DNA of 64,000 nucleotides, from NCBI RefSeq assembly GCF_900002575.1, contig NZ_LN650648.1, positions 1,651,565-1,715,564 on the forward strand, given 5' to 3'. This stretch comes from Romboutsia hominis. GTDB lineage: Bacteria > Bacillota > Clostridia > Peptostreptococcales > Peptostreptococcaceae. Under the pieces are notes generated by a model that did no database searches, was not told where the DNA came from, and saw only the letters and a list, made by a program, of their open reading frames with translations. Numbering within the stretch: the stretch's first letter is position 1; the number at the start of each line of letters is the position of its first letter. Positions 36,635 to 45,883 of this stretch are shown here, in pieces. A program made the translations under genes and the position numbers.

Positions 36635-36686
36635 CCCCTTAAAGTAGTGTTATCTAATAACTTTAAATTCTATCTATTTTAAGGGG
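36635..36686 (-). terminator. Long-armed hairpin after the activase gene
   Basis: CCCCTTAAA and TTTAAGGGG stand 33 bases apart just past the stop of the 36700 gene. No T run follows, so termination is uncertain; it could also be a processing or stability hairpin. Confidence 0.4.
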
Positions 36687-36699
36687 CTTAATTCATACT

Positions 36700-39600
36700 T
36701 TAAAAATTATTTTTTAATGCTGTTGATAACATTAATTTAATTCTATTTATTTGATTTATTTCACTTGCTGATGAATCATAATCAATAGCTATTATATTTG
36801 CATCTTTATACATTTCTTTTATTTTCTTTATTTGACCTTTTCCTGTTATATGATTTGGAAGGCACCCAAAAGGTTGCATGCATATAATATTTTTAATATC
36901 ATCTTCTAATAACTCTAACATTTCTCCTGTCAATAACCAACCTTCTCCTGTTTGATTTCCTAATGATATTACATTTTCAGTATACTTAGATATAGTTCTT
37001 ATATTTTTTGGAGGAATAAACCTTTTACTTTTCATTAATTCTTTATTATAAGTGCTTTGATAAATATTCATTGCATTTATAAATAGATTTCCTAATTCTT
37101 TATTTATCCATTTTCCATCTAAATGTTTAAATTTATATTCTGCATTTAAGCAACAACTAAGAAAGAAGTTAGATAACTCAGGTACTACCGCTTCTCCTCC
37201 TTCAGCTTCTATAATATCAACTAAATAATTGTTTGCAAGAGGATGAAATTTTACTAATATTTCTCCTACTAACCCAACCTTAGGCTTTTTTATATCTATT
37301 AACTCTAAATTATCAAAATCATGTATTATACTTTTTATATTTTTCTTAAACTCTAATATACTAGATTTTTTTAATGATTCTTTGCATATACAAACCCATT
37401 TATCATACAATTTATTGGCACTGTTTGTATACTTTTCGTAAGGTCTTGTTCTATATAAAACTTTCATCAATAAATCTCCATATATACAAGACATTAATAA
37501 TCTATTAGCCATACTAAGTGTAATATGTTTTGATAATCCATTTTTCTCTATTCCATTTACACTTAAAGATATTACAGGTATATCTTTGTAACCAGAATCA
37601 TAAAGGGCTTTTCTTAAAAATCCTATATAATTAGTAGCTCTACATCCTCCACCAGTTTGTGTTATAGCTACAGAAGTGCTATTTAAATCATACTTACCAG
37701 TTTTTAAAGCTTCTATAATTTGACCTATAACTATTATTGCAGGATAACATGCATCATTGCTTACATATTTCAACCCCTCATCTATTATTTCTCTTTTTAT
37801 ATTTTCTAAAATAACCAAATTATACCCACTTAAATTTACTGTTTCTTTAAAAAATTGAAAATGTATAGGTGACATTTGAGGTACTAATATAGTATGTTTT
37901 TTATTTATTCTACCTTTTTTATATTCGATATGATCATTTTCTATATATTTATTATTTTTTCTTTCTTCTATTGCAGCTTTTAATGACCTTATCCTTATCT
38001 TAGCTGCACCTAGATTATTTCCCTCATCAATTTTTATAACTGTATGAATTTTAGATTTCTCATTTAAGATTTCTTTGACTTGATCTATTGTAATAGCATC
38101 TATACCACATCCAAATGAATTTAGTTGAACAAGTTCTAAATTAGAACTTTCTTTTACAAAACTTGCTGCTTTATACATTCTATGGTGATATACCCACTGA
38201 TCAACTACTCTAAGTGATTTATTTATTTTAGATAAGTGACATATAGAATCTTCACTTAATACATTTATTCCTAAAGAGTTTATAAGTTCTGGTATTCCAT
38301 GATTTATCTCCGGATCTATATGGTATGGCCTTCCACATAAAACTATACCTTTTTCATTTTTATCATAAATCTCTTTTAAGGCTTTTTCTCCCTCAATTTC
38401 TATATCTTTTCTGTATCTCTCTTGTTCTATATATGCCTTATCTAGAGACTTTTCTACCTCAGTCTTAGATATATTAAAGTACTTAAATAGTTCTTCATAT
38501 AAGTTTTTAATAAGTTTCTCACGATTATTTAGACTTATAAAAGGATTAATATAATTTATATTTTTTATTTCATCTATATTATTTTTTATAACTTCTGAGT
38601 AAGATATAACTATTGGGCAATTATAGTTGTTGTCACATCGTTCATCTTCTTTTTTTTCATTAACTACACAAGGATAAAAAATATATTTTATATCTTTTTC
38701 TATTAAATCTTTTATGTGCCCATGTACCATCTTAGCTGGGTAGCAAATTGTGTCTGATGTTATAGATGATATTCCTTTTTCATATAAATCTTTTGATGAA
38801 CGTTTAGATAAAACTACTCTAAATCCCATATTTGTAAAAAAAGTATGCCAAAATGGATAGTTTTCATATATATTTAATACTCTTGGAATACCTATTTCAC
38901 CTCTAAATGCTTTAGATTTTTCTAATGGCTTGTAGTTAAATATTCGATTATATTTATATTTATAAAGATTTATCTTATTTTCTTTTATTTTATTATCATT
39001 ATATAAAGCTTCTCCCCTCTCGCATCTATTTCCTGATATGAATAATTCATCATAAAATTTATTTATTGTTAATAAACAATTATTTGAGCATCCACCACAT
39101 CTTGAAGTTTTTGAACTAACTTCTATGTTTTTTACTTTGTCTAAATTAAGTAAGGTGCTTTTATTGCTACCATTATGCATATCCATTGATATTAAAGCAC
39201 ATCCAAAAGCCCCCATTAACCCAGCTATAGATGGTCTTATTACCTCTTTGTTTATTATCTTTTCAAAACTTCTAAGTACTGAGTCATTATTAAATGTACC
39301 TCCTTGGACAACTATATTACTCCCTAAATTATCAAAATTATTTTCTTTAATAACCTTATATAATGCGTTTTTTATTATGGAATAGGAAAGACCAGCTGAT
39401 ATGTCTGCTATGCTAGCACCTTCTTTTTGTGCTTGCTTTACCTTTGAATTCATAAATACAGTACATCTTGAACCTAAATCTACTGGTAATTTAGATAATG
39501 TTCCTATTTTTGCGAATTCTTTTATGTCTATAGACAATGATTCTGAAAAATTTTCTAAAAATGAACCACATCCAGATGAGCATGCTTCATTTAATATTAT

Positions 39601-40914
39601 ATTATCAATTACACCATCTTTAATTTTTAAACACTTCATATCTTGCCCACCTATATCTAATATGAAGTCAACTTTATCATTAAAATACTTTGCTCCTTTA
39701 TAATGTGCTATAGTTTCTATTTCCCCAAAATCTATACCTAATGCCTTCTTTATAAGACCTTCACCATAACCTGTTACTGTTGAGTAACATATATTAGCTT
39801 TTTTAGGTAATTTGCTATATATATCAATTAAAACTGCTTTGACTGTATCTAAAGGTCTTCCATTATTACTACTATAGTGACTATATAATATATTTTTTTC
39901 TTCATCTATTAAAACTACTTTTGTTGTAGTTGACCCTGCGTCTATACCTAAATAACAATTCCCTACTACTTTTTCTATATCTTTATATCCTATATCTTTT
40001 TTGTTATGCCTTTTTAAAAATATTTCATATTCATTTTTATCTTTAAATAGTGGCTCTAATTTACTTATTTTATTTATACCTTCTTTATCCAAATTCTTAA
40101 TTTTATCTATCAATGATTCAAGGTTAACTTTGCTACCTTTTTTTGATATTAAACTAGCTCCCATACATACATAAAGTTGGGCATCCTTAGGAAATATTAT
40201 ATCTTCTTCATCTAAATTTAACACCCTCTTAAAAGCATATCTTAGTTCTGATAAAAAATATAATGGTCCTCCTAAAAAAGCAACCTTACCTTTTATCTCT
40301 CTCCCACAAGCTAATGCACTAACAGTTTGTATAGCAACTGCATTAAATATACTCATTGCAATGTTTTCTTTTTTAGCTCCATCATTTAAAAGAGGTTGTA
40401 TATCTGTTTTTGCAAATACACCACATCTTGATGCTATCTTGTAAATCGTATCATAATTTTTTGCAAGTTCATTTAATCCATTAGAGTCGGTCTGTAAAAG
40501 ATATGCCATTTGGTCTATAAATGCACCTGTTCCTCCTGCACATATACCATTCATCCTTTGATCTATTCCATCTGTTAAATAAGTTACCTTTGCATCTTCT
40601 CCTCCCAATTCAATAACCACATCAGTTTCTGGATAAAAATACTTTATAGCTTCTGTAGATGCTATTACTTCCTGTATAAAATCTATTTTTAGTCTCTTAG
40701 CCATATCGATTCCACATGACCCTGTTATTGCTACAGTTATTTCTCTACCTTCTAGTATACTTTGTACGTCTAATAATGTATCTAAAACTGTATTTTTTAT
40801 ACTTGACAAATGTCTTTTATAATTTTTATATACAATATTATTATCATCATCAAATACCACAACTTTGACTGTAGTTGAGCCAATATCTATACCTAATGAA
40901 AATAATCTATTCAT
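36700..40914 (-). CDS. Giant 2-hydroxyacyl-CoA dehydratase activase-type protein (BadF-BadF-DUF2229 fusion)
   Basis: The protein has 1404 residues. Two ASKHA ATPase domains (GIDIGSTTVKVVVFDDD near 8; LGIDAGSTTTKVVLIDEEKN near 323) each have the Fe-S-binding pattern of CoA-dehydratase activators (GICAGGTGAFIDQ; NEACSSGCGSFLENF). A Cys-rich bridge (SRCGGCSNNCLL) leads to a DUF2229 region (FRGEIGIPRVLNIYENYPFW). The C-terminal half resembles the HgdB-like dehydratase subunit family (CGRPYHIDPEINHGIPELI; TQTGGGCRATNYIGFLRK). Family members in clostridia are of unknown substrate; ATP-driven electron transfer is expected. No dehydratase partner genes are adjacent. Confidence 0.88.
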   Translation of the reverse strand: MNRLFSLGIDIGSTTVKVVVFDDDNNIVYKNYKRHLSSIKNTVLDTLLDVQSILEGREITVAITGSCGIDMAKRLKIDFIQEVIASTEAIKYFYPETDVVIELGGEDAKVTYLTDGIDQRMNGICAGGTGAFIDQMAYLLQTDSNGLNELAKNYDTIYKIASRCGVFAKTDIQPLLNDGAKKENIAMSIFNAVAIQTVSALACGREIKGKVAFLGGPLYFLSELRYAFKRVLNLDEEDIIFPKDAQLYVCMGASLISKKGSKVNLESLIDKIKNLDKEGINKISKLEPLFKDKNEYEIFLKRHNKKDIGYKDIEKVVGNCYLGIDAGSTTTKVVLIDEEKNILYSHYSSNNGRPLDTVKAVLIDIYSKLPKKANICYSTVTGYGEGLIKKALGIDFGEIETIAHYKGAKYFNDKVDFILDIGGQDMKCLKIKDGVIDNIILNEACSSGCGSFLENFSESLSIDIKEFAKIGTLSKLPVDLGSRCTVFMNSKVKQAQKEGASIADISAGLSYSIIKNALYKVIKENNFDNLGSNIVVQGGTFNNDSVLRSFEKIINKEVIRPSIAGLMGAFGCALISMDMHNGSNKSTLLNLDKVKNIEVSSKTSRCGGCSNNCLLTINKFYDELFISGNRCERGEALYNDNKIKENKINLYKYKYNRIFNYKPLEKSKAFRGEIGIPRVLNIYENYPFWHTFFTNMGFRVVLSKRSSKDLYEKGISSITSDTICYPAKMVHGHIKDLIEKDIKYIFYPCVVNEKKEDERCDNNYNCPIVISYSEVIKNNIDEIKNINYINPFISLNNREKLIKNLYEELFKYFNISKTEVEKSLDKAYIEQERYRKDIEIEGEKALKEIYDKNEKGIVLCGRPYHIDPEINHGIPELINSLGINVLSEDSICHLSKINKSLRVVDQWVYHHRMYKAASFVKESSNLELVQLNSFGCGIDAITIDQVKEILNEKSKIHTVIKIDEGNNLGAAKIRIRSLKAAIEERKNNKYIENDHIEYKKGRINKKHTILVPQMSPIHFQFFKETVNLSGYNLVILENIKREIIDEGLKYVSNDACYPAIIVIGQIIEALKTGKYDLNSTSVAITQTGGGCRATNYIGFLRKALYDSGYKDIPVISLSVNGIEKNGLSKHITLSMANRLLMSCIYGDLLMKVLYRTRPYEKYTNSANKLYDKWVCICKESLKKSSILEFKKNIKSIIHDFDNLELIDIKKPKVGLVGEILVKFHPLANNYLVDIIEAEGGEAVVPELSNFFLSCCLNAEYKFKHLDGKWINKELGNLFINAMNIYQSTYNKELMKSKRFIPPKNIRTISKYTENVISLGNQTGEGWLLTGEMLELLEDDIKNIICMQPFGCLPNHITGKGQIKKIKEMYKDANIIAIDYDSSASEINQINRIKLMLSTALKNNF

Positions 40915-41024
40915 GTTAAATCCCCCATATTTTCTGTTTATCTATTATTAAGTTTTATGCTTTTTTAGATATTTATATGTAGCCAAAATTTATAAGTTTT
41001 TTAAGTTGATATTTATATATATAC

Positions 41025-41075
41025 ATAAAAAATTCGCTTCGCTCATGTCTCCAACGACTTCGTTCGTTGCTTAAA
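41025..41075. repeat. Dispersed intergenic repeat, copy 4
   Basis: AAAAAATTCGCTTCGCTCAT opens a 50-base element that carries an inverted repeat CAACGACTTCGTTCGTTG. Shares its opening with copies 1, 2 and 3. It sits in the roughly 300-base spacer after the activase start; apart from this and the hairpin at 41196, I see nothing else there. Confidence 0.5.
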
Positions 41076-41195
41076 AATTATTTTTGAGCTACTGTATATG
41101 CGAATACCTTTACTTTTTCTAAATATGTTACTATAACTTTAATTCATAGATTATCCACAACTTTCAAGTAAATATATTACATTAATAAATAAAAA

Positions 41196-41216
41196 AGCAC
41201 ACTTATTTAGTGTGCT
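41196..41216 (-). terminator. Intrinsic terminator after Na/Pi cotransporter 2
   Basis: AGCACAC and GTGTGCT around TTATTTA, with an A run on the other side; overlaps the stop codon of 41215-42813. Confidence 0.75.
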
Positions 41217-42813
41217 AATAATTTAATACTCTTATAGCTATATTTGAGCAATGATCTGAAATTCTTTCTAAGTTTGATACTAAATCTAGATATAATATCC
41301 CAGAATCTATCTCACATGTATTATTGTTTAATCTGTATATATGATTTGCTCTTATTGATTTTTCTATATTGTCTACTTCTTCTTCTGTTTTAATTATTCT
41401 TTCAGCTATTTTTTTGTCTTTTTTATTTATAAGAATTAAAGCATCTTCATAATTTTTTTTGACTTTTTCAAACATTTCTTCAATTTCTTTTTGACCATCA
41501 TTGGATATGCTTACATCTTTATCAATTGCTATTTCAGCAAGTTCAGCTATATTTTCAGAATGATCTCCTATTCTTTCCAAATCATTTATAGTGTTAAATA
41601 AATTATCTACCTCTTCTACTGAGTTACCAGTTAAAGATGTCTTAGACAATTTTAATAAATAGTTTAATATATTTCTTTGATAATCATTTATATCTTTTTC
41701 AATTTTAAATGTTTCTTCTACATCTTTTTTAGATTTATTTAAAAATGCACTCATAGATGAATTTAAGCATATATTTGTTACTTTAGCCATTTTATTAGTT
41801 TCTTTTAATGTATTTGCAAATGCTATTGATGGTGTTTCTAACATTCGCTCATCTAAATAAGTTTTAACTTCCTTTTCTTCTTCAGTTTGAGGAACTATCT
41901 TCATAGCTAATTTTACAATATACTTAGAAAATGGTAAAAGTATTATAACTGTTACTATATTAAATAATGTATGTGCATTTGCTATTTGTCTTGCTACATC
42001 TGTTGGATTAATTCTTGTTACTACTGCAACTATTGGCTTGTTTAATATTAATAAAAACATTAGTGTACCCAAAATATTAAATAATAAATGCATAATTGCT
42101 GCTCTTTTTGCATTTTTGTTAGCACCTATACTAGACAATAATGATGTAACACAAGTACCTATATTATCTCCATAAAGTATAGGAAGTGCAGATTGAAGTG
42201 GTATAATTCCTTGTGATGCTAATGCTATAAGCATCCCCATTGATGCACTTGAACTTTGAACTACTCCTGTTATTATAAGACCTAACAGTACACCAAGTAG
42301 TGGTCTATGACCAAAATTAACAAGTGCATCTGTGAATCCTTTATATTCAGCAAGAGGGCTGACAGCATCTTTCATAAACTCCATACCCGTAAATAATATA
42401 CCAAATCCAAGCAATATCTCTGCTATATTTTTAGTTTTACTTTTTGATGAAAATAGATAAAGTGCTATACCTATACCTAAAGTTATAGGAGCAAGCCCCT
42501 CTAAATTAAAACTTACTAATTGAGCAGTTATAGTTGTACCTATATTTGCTCCCATTATAACTCCTATAGCTTGAGATAACGTCATTATACCTGCATTTAC
42601 AAAACCAACTACCATAACAGTAGTAGCACTAGAGCTTTGTATTATCGCAGTTACTCCTGCTCCAACTAATACTCCAAGTAAAACATTACTTGTTAAAAGC
42701 TCTACTATTTTCTTTAGTTTTTCCCCAGCTGCTTTTTGAAGTCCATTACCCATTAATGTCATACCATATAAAAAAAGTCCTAGTCCTCCTATAAGACTTA
42801 TTAGTATCTCCAA
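41215..42813 (-). CDS. Na+/phosphate cotransporter family protein 2 (NptA-like, PhoU-like tail)
   Basis: The protein has 532 residues and is a paralogue of 18204-19820, sharing long identical blocks (SATTVMVVGFVNAGIMTLSQ). The two QSS motifs are IIQSSSATT and VVQSSSASMGMLIALASQG. The C-terminal helical PhoU-like domain ends in LDLVSNLERISDHCSNIAIR. The spacer upstream has no TTAACA direct repeat, in contrast with copy 1, so this copy may be expressed without phosphate control. GGAGG is present before ATG. Confidence 0.92.
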   Translation of the reverse strand: MEILISLIGGLGLFLYGMTLMGNGLQKAAGEKLKKIVELLTSNVLLGVLVGAGVTAIIQSSSATTVMVVGFVNAGIMTLSQAIGVIMGANIGTTITAQLVSFNLEGLAPITLGIGIALYLFSSKSKTKNIAEILLGFGILFTGMEFMKDAVSPLAEYKGFTDALVNFGHRPLLGVLLGLIITGVVQSSSASMGMLIALASQGIIPLQSALPILYGDNIGTCVTSLLSSIGANKNAKRAAIMHLLFNILGTLMFLLILNKPIVAVVTRINPTDVARQIANAHTLFNIVTVIILLPFSKYIVKLAMKIVPQTEEEKEVKTYLDERMLETPSIAFANTLKETNKMAKVTNICLNSSMSAFLNKSKKDVEETFKIEKDINDYQRNILNYLLKLSKTSLTGNSVEEVDNLFNTINDLERIGDHSENIAELAEIAIDKDVSISNDGQKEIEEMFEKVKKNYEDALILINKKDKKIAERIIKTEEEVDNIEKSIRANHIYRLNNNTCEIDSGILYLDLVSNLERISDHCSNIAIRVLNY

Positions 42814-42975
42814 ATTAATTCCTCCTTTGGTTAAACATCATTCTATATATATTTTTCTCATTTTTCCATTTAATAATTCACTCTAATTTCTAAAGCTACA
42901 TTTTATTGATTAGAATAGTAATTATATTTTTAGGTTAAATTATTATTGTTCAATAAATTATTTAAGGAGGACTAT

Positions 42976-43140
42976 ATGACTAAAAAGAAAGCTTGTAAAG
43001 CCCCTCAACAAAGTAAAAATGTTGCAAGTTCAAGTCTAGAAATAGCTGAAGAATTTAATATATCACCAAGATTAAGACCTAGCAAAACTGGTTCTGTTAG
43101 TCAAAATACATCTAGACCTATAAAGCCTAGAAAGAAGTAA
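42976..43140 (+). CDS. Small basic hypothetical protein (54 aa)
   Basis: Lys- and Ser-rich, no hydrophobic segment: MTKKKACKAPQQSKN and LRPSKTGSVSQN. An excellent AAGGAGG lies five bases before ATG 42976, so I use this start rather than the ATG at 42946. Family not recognised. It is divergent from the Na/Pi gene, and a hairpin terminator follows. Confidence 0.6.
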   Translation: MTKKKACKAPQQSKNVASSSLEIAEEFNISPRLRPSKTGSVSQNTSRPIKPRKK

Positions 43141-43209
43141 TCTAAAATATAAAATTTTTATAGCGTAAGATTACTAATCAATATAATTTTAAATATCCTA
43201 ATACAAATA

Positions 43210-43242
43210 AAAATAGACTTGGATATCATCTAAGTCTATTTT
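43210..43242. terminator. Bidirectional terminator, small ORF / Gate protein
   Basis: AAAATAGACTT and AAGTCTATTTT around an 11-base loop, just past the Gate-protein stop. Confidence 0.8.
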
Positions 43243-43251
43243 CTATAAATT

Positions 43252-44421
43252 TTATGAAATTAGCATAAATATAAAATGAGAAGATACACCTGCAATAATT
43301 CCACCTATCGTATGTGAAATTATTGCTTTACTAGTTAGTCCTCTTGCATTTAATGCATCCATCATACCTACATGAGTGCTTAAGTATCCACTCCAACACA
43401 TTCCCATGGCCGTAAATACGGCTATATCATTAGGAGTTATAACATTATCTTTGATAAACTGTGGTACTAAACTCATAGCTGCACCAACTGCACCTAATGA
43501 TGTTATAGGAAATGCTATAGCTTGTGCTGATGTAAATCCAAATAGTGGTTCTAATATAAAGTTTAGCTTCTTTCCTATTACAGGTAAAAGAGCTATACCT
43601 TCATATGCTGCCCCTGTATATACTTCTTTACCGGTATTTGGATCTATACTTGGGCCAAATGTAAGTAACATTACTAATGTACATACTATTAAAACACCTG
43701 GTATTATAGCTAATCCTAATTCTACACCTGATTTTCCACCTTCAAGTATTGCATCTAGGACTCTTTGGAATATACTTCCATCTCTTATTTCTCTATACTC
43801 TTCTATCTTAGAATTTTCTATTTCTAAACTAGTATTATCTATCTCATCTTTATAGTATTTTTTTGTAAAGTGCAACATTATTCTAACACTAATTATACTA
43901 CCTATTATGGCACCTATATTTCCTACTAACGCCGGAAGTACATATTTTTCACCCTGAGATATCATAAATGTTGTAACTATAAGACCCATTCCAAAAGATG
44001 TACCCAAATTACAAAGTGCTGGTACTTGGTACTTTTTAAAATACCTAGTAAAAGATTTATCCTTGCTAAATGATATGATTGCTGGATTATCAGATAAATA
44101 AGTAGTTACAGCTCCTGCTATACTAGCTCCTGGAAGTCCATATAAAGGCTTCATAAAAATAGCAAATATTTTATTAAGTAGTGATATTACTCCAAATTCT
44201 GATAATAATGCACTTAGTGCCCCTGCTAAAACAGCCATTGCCATTATTAAAAATACAGTATTTAATAATAAATCGTGAGCAGTGTTCATTATGACTTTAA
44301 ACATTATACCTGCTCCCATGATACTTGCTACATAGGTAAATCCGCCTAATAAGATAGCTAAAAATACAAATGTCTCTAGATTTACCGACCTGACTTTCCT
44401 TTTAGTTGTAGTATTTTGCAT
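43252..44421 (-). CDS. Nucleoside-recognition (Gate) domain integral membrane protein
   Basis: About 389 residues with roughly nine to ten hydrophobic helices. The Gate pattern is seen in VTTYLSDNPAIISFSKDKSF, ALCNLGTSFGMGLIVTTFM and FGFTSAQAIAFPITSLGAVG. Family members include spore maturation and putative nucleoside or iron transport proteins; substrate unknown. The start is set at ATG 44421, where GGGG is nine bases upstream; ATG 44430 sits right against it. It is monocistronic. Confidence 0.8.
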   Translation of the reverse strand: MQNTTTKRKVRSVNLETFVFLAILLGGFTYVASIMGAGIMFKVIMNTAHDLLLNTVFLIMAMAVLAGALSALLSEFGVISLLNKIFAIFMKPLYGLPGASIAGAVTTYLSDNPAIISFSKDKSFTRYFKKYQVPALCNLGTSFGMGLIVTTFMISQGEKYVLPALVGNIGAIIGSIISVRIMLHFTKKYYKDEIDNTSLEIENSKIEEYREIRDGSIFQRVLDAILEGGKSGVELGLAIIPGVLIVCTLVMLLTFGPSIDPNTGKEVYTGAAYEGIALLPVIGKKLNFILEPLFGFTSAQAIAFPITSLGAVGAAMSLVPQFIKDNVITPNDIAVFTAMGMCWSGYLSTHVGMMDALNARGLTSKAIISHTIGGIIAGVSSHFIFMLIS

Positions 44422-44577
44422 ACAAATCATCCCCTATGTAATTATTATCTGTGTCTTTTAAACTTAAAATTATAAATTTAAAGAATATTTTTTATTATTC
44501 TATAATATATTAAATTTATTTTTATGTAAATATTTATTTTTTCTTTGCGATAATTTGCATTTATATTTATTAATAAA

Positions 44578-44603
44578 AAAGTACTACCATATGGTAGTAC
44601 TTT
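44578..44603 (-). terminator. Intrinsic terminator after the 44-codon gene
   Basis: AAAGTACTACCATATGGTAG continues to a perfect 26-base palindrome with a T run on the minus strand. Confidence 0.85.
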
Positions 44604-44629
44604 AAACATTTACATTTATATATTAATTT

Positions 44630-44764
44630 CTACTTATTATCTATTATAGTTTTTGTTGTATCTAAATCTTTAGCTAAGCATTTTTGACTATTTATTCTTT
44701 CACTTACTAATAAGTAGTTGCTTATTCCTTTTAATGTTTTTGCTAATTTGTTTATCATTGCCAT
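44630..44764 (-). CDS. Small hypothetical protein (44 aa) under a strong promoter
   Basis: The protein reads MAMINKLAKTLKGISNYLLV, then SERINSQKCL and AKDLDTTKTIIDNK. It is basic and amphipathic at its N-terminus, and has one Cys. GGGGGAG stands six bases before ATG. A near-consensus promoter lies 35 to 65 bases upstream and a perfect terminator lies downstream, so this is a complete transcription unit. The family is not recognised; a signalling or regulatory peptide, or a toxin-like helical peptide, are possible but unsupported. Confidence 0.6.
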   Translation of the reverse strand: MAMINKLAKTLKGISNYLLVSERINSQKCLAKDLDTTKTIIDNK

Positions 44765-44796
44765 TTTTAACTCCCCCTTTATGTTTTCTACTTAGG

Positions 44797-44827
44797 ATAT
44801 TGTATACAATATACTGTATCAAGTCAA
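44797..44827 (-). promoter_or_regulatory. Sigma-A promoter overlapped by a 16-bp palindromic operator
   Basis: On the minus strand TTGACT (44822-44827), 17 bases, then TACAAT (44799-44804). A perfect palindrome ATATTGTATACAATAT (44797-44812) covers the -10 box. TTGTATACAA-type sites are used by GntR-family repressors, so the promoter is probably repressed by one. Confidence 0.6.
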
Positions 44828-44981
44828 TACTTTTATTAAAAGTTTATTTTTTATCAAATTTTTTATGCCAAACTTAATCAATTTAACTTATATATACAAT
44901 ATTATTTTATATTTTTGACTTTTAGTTTATAATAAAGGTTATAATATAAAAGTTAATTTTCATAAAATGAGGAGGTACGTC

Positions 44982-45230
44982 ATGTCTTGTCCAAACTGCA
45001 AGTGCAATAAATCAAAAATAAGTAATGATGAATATGAAGAATTAAAAGAATATTTCAAAGATGAGATACAAGATTATAAAATTGTTGATTATATAAAAGA
45101 TAATGGTAATCATAGTTCTTATGTTGAGGTAGAACTTGAAGACTATATCGTTGAAATTGAGGATATAGATACTGATAATTTAAATTTAGATAAAGTAATA
45201 GATGCTTTAATAAGAAATAGTGTTAAATAA
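44982..45230 (+). CDS. Small Cys-motif hypothetical protein (82 aa)
   Basis: Begins MSCPNCKCNKSK, a CxxCxC metal-binding-like motif, then an acidic body with predicted helices and strands (DYIKDNGNHSSYVEVELEDY). The start ATG 44982 follows GAGGAGG by six bases; an ATG at 44967 would run through that site. No family recognised. It is a single gene ended by a hairpin. Confidence 0.65.
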   Translation: MSCPNCKCNKSKISNDEYEELKEYFKDEIQDYKIVDYIKDNGNHSSYVEVELEDYIVEIEDIDTDNLNLDKVIDALIRNSVK

Positions 45231-45232
45231 TT

Positions 45233-45260
45233 AAAAGTAGACTAATTTTAGTCTACTTTT
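45233..45260. terminator. Bidirectional terminator, Cys-motif ORF / membrane protein
   Basis: AAAAGTAGACTAA and TTAGTCTACTTTT, nearly continuous palindrome. Confidence 0.85.
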
Positions 45261-45807
45261 AATTATTTTTCTCTGAATCTATTTTCATTTTTAATATTTC
45301 TAATTGACTTTTATATGCTACTAATTGTATTTCTATTTTTTCTTTTTTAAGCTGTATATTCTTTTTAGTTTTTTCACTTTTTGCATTTCTTATTTCATCT
45401 TCCATTTTAGTACTCATAGCTTCAAGTACATATACAGTCTTTTGTAATTTTTCATATACAGCCCTAGGATTATTATTTTGCTCACTTTTTCTCTCTAATA
45501 TAAACATTATCTTAAAGTACATAAATGCAACAAAAATATTTATTACATTATCTAGTAACTCTTGTGTCATACTATCACTAATTATTGCTACTAAAATAAA
45601 AGATGCTATATTAAATAAAAATAGTGTAGTTAACTTATTTTTATTTTTGCCATAGTTATAATCTTCTTTATATCTAGCTAGTCTATATGGAATAGCTATT
45701 GTGACTATTGGTGATAAAAACAGTATATTTCCTTCTAATATAGCGTATATAACACTTAGTGCGGTTAAAAGCATTATGGCTTTATTAGTTATATCTACTT
45801 TTTTCAT
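45259..45807 (-). CDS. Hypothetical membrane protein with C-terminal coiled coil
   Basis: About 182 residues. Three or four hydrophobic segments (IMLLTALSVIYAILEGNILF; LTTLFLFNIASFILVAIISD) are followed by a charged coiled coil (LQKTVYVLEAMSTKMEDEIR through KSQLEILKMKIDSEKNN). I take ATG 45807, preceded by AGGAGAAATAT; the upstream extension to 45894 runs over a terminator. Family unknown. It lies downstream of the ABC-F gene but behind the 45831 terminator. Confidence 0.65.
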   Translation of the reverse strand: MKKVDITNKAIMLLTALSVIYAILEGNILFLSPIVTIAIPYRLARYKEDYNYGKNKNKLTTLFLFNIASFILVAIISDSMTQELLDNVINIFVAFMYFKIMFILERKSEQNNNPRAVYEKLQKTVYVLEAMSTKMEDEIRNAKSEKTKKNIQLKKEKIEIQLVAYKSQLEILKMKIDSEKNN

Positions 45808-45830
45808 ATATTTCTCCTTTTTGGATATTA

Positions 45831-45880
45831 AAAATACCTCCTTGCACAAAGTATAAAATACTCTGTGCTTAGAGGGTATT
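45831..45880 (-). terminator. Intrinsic terminator after the ABC-F gene
   Basis: A long imperfect stem (AATACC-CTC-T-AGCACAGAGTAT against ATACTTTGTGC-AGGAGGTATT) followed by TTTTT on the minus strand. Confidence 0.8.
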
Positions 45881-45883
45881 AAT

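Noticed and set aside
42814-42945. Pho box upstream of the second Na/Pi cotransporter
   Set aside because: Only a single TTTAACC-like hexamer is present, with no direct repeat at the right spacing.
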